A stretch of DNA of 13,981 nucleotides, taken from positions 1-13,981 of the forward strand of contig CANPBV010000033.1 of NCBI GenBank assembly GCA_947572405.1, in the 5' to 3' direction. The DNA is from an uncultured Mycoplasmatota bacterium (GTDB taxonomy: Bacteria > Bacillota_I > Bacilli_A > RF39 > UBA660). Made by a program: the position numbers and the translations under genes. The notes under the pieces were generated by a model that made no database searches, was not told where the DNA came from, and saw only the letters and a program-made list of their open reading frames with translations. Of the stretch, positions 13,871 to 13,981 are shown piece by piece (positions within the stretch are counted from its first letter, which is position 1; every line of letters starts with the position of its first letter).

Positions 13871-13981
13871 ATTTGATATCTCCTAATTGGGGTTCACATC
13901 AAAAGACCATACTTTTAACCGCAAGCATTGTACTTCCTTTTTGCACGCCTAGTTTTAAAACAATTAATTTGTTTTAATATG

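Noticed and set aside
13871..13981. Possible insertion-sequence end (GGGGTTCACATC) or partial minus-strand gene at the right edge
   Set aside because: A 24-codon open stretch ending at 13899 has no recognisable motif, and no partner repeat is inside the window.

Overview
The window looks like chromosome from a low-GC, anaerobic or fermentative member of the Bacillota (class Bacilli, perhaps an Erysipelotrichales- or RF39-like gut lineage; that placement is inference). The reasons are very AT-rich DNA, a ScpA/ScpB condensin pair, an oxygen-sensitive pyruvate formate-lyase with its activase, AGGTGAT/AAGGAGG-type ribosome binding sites, and extended -10 promoters. UGA acts as a stop at 8738-8740 and the long genes use UGG for Trp, so the standard code applies, not the mycoplasma code.

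Layout. 1-183: tRNA-Pro(CGG) with its own promoter. 367-2017: glyA and a small unknown gene just behind it. 2043-2577: a bidirectional terminator and a leftward ferritin-like gene. 2769-3008: a small Cro/C1-type regulator. 3034-3867: remains of an IS4-type insertion sequence, with degenerate terminal inverted repeats and a possible 6-bp target duplication. 3894-6883: pflB-pflA operon. 6910-7456: a tail-anchored membrane protein of unknown role. 7481-7840: a leftward RNHCP-type zinc-ribbon protein with a textbook promoter. 7891-8740: a two-gene unit (small membrane protein plus a protein resembling DUF3603). 8775-9548: a decayed IS110 transposase on the minus strand. 9638-10978: scpA-scpB. 11239-11905: a decayed, N-terminally truncated IS30 transposase on the minus strand. 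11936-13870: a 555-aa protein of unknown function, rich in predicted beta strands, with its own promoter and a strong terminator.

How it fits together. Most intact genes are housekeeping or central metabolism: serine/glycine and one-carbon interconversion, pyruvate cleavage to formate and acetyl-CoA, chromosome condensation. All three gene-poor stretches of more than 600 bases turn out to be graves of insertion sequences from three different families, each with several frameshifts and stops. No defence system, CRISPR array, prophage or complete mobile element is visible. The least explained intact item is the 555-aa gene at 12008-13675.

Several start codons are set here from Shine-Dalgarno and promoter positions, not from the longest open frame: 2769, 6944, 7789 (minus strand, TTG), 10418 and 12008. 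All family assignments are from reading the translations by eye; no database search was run.
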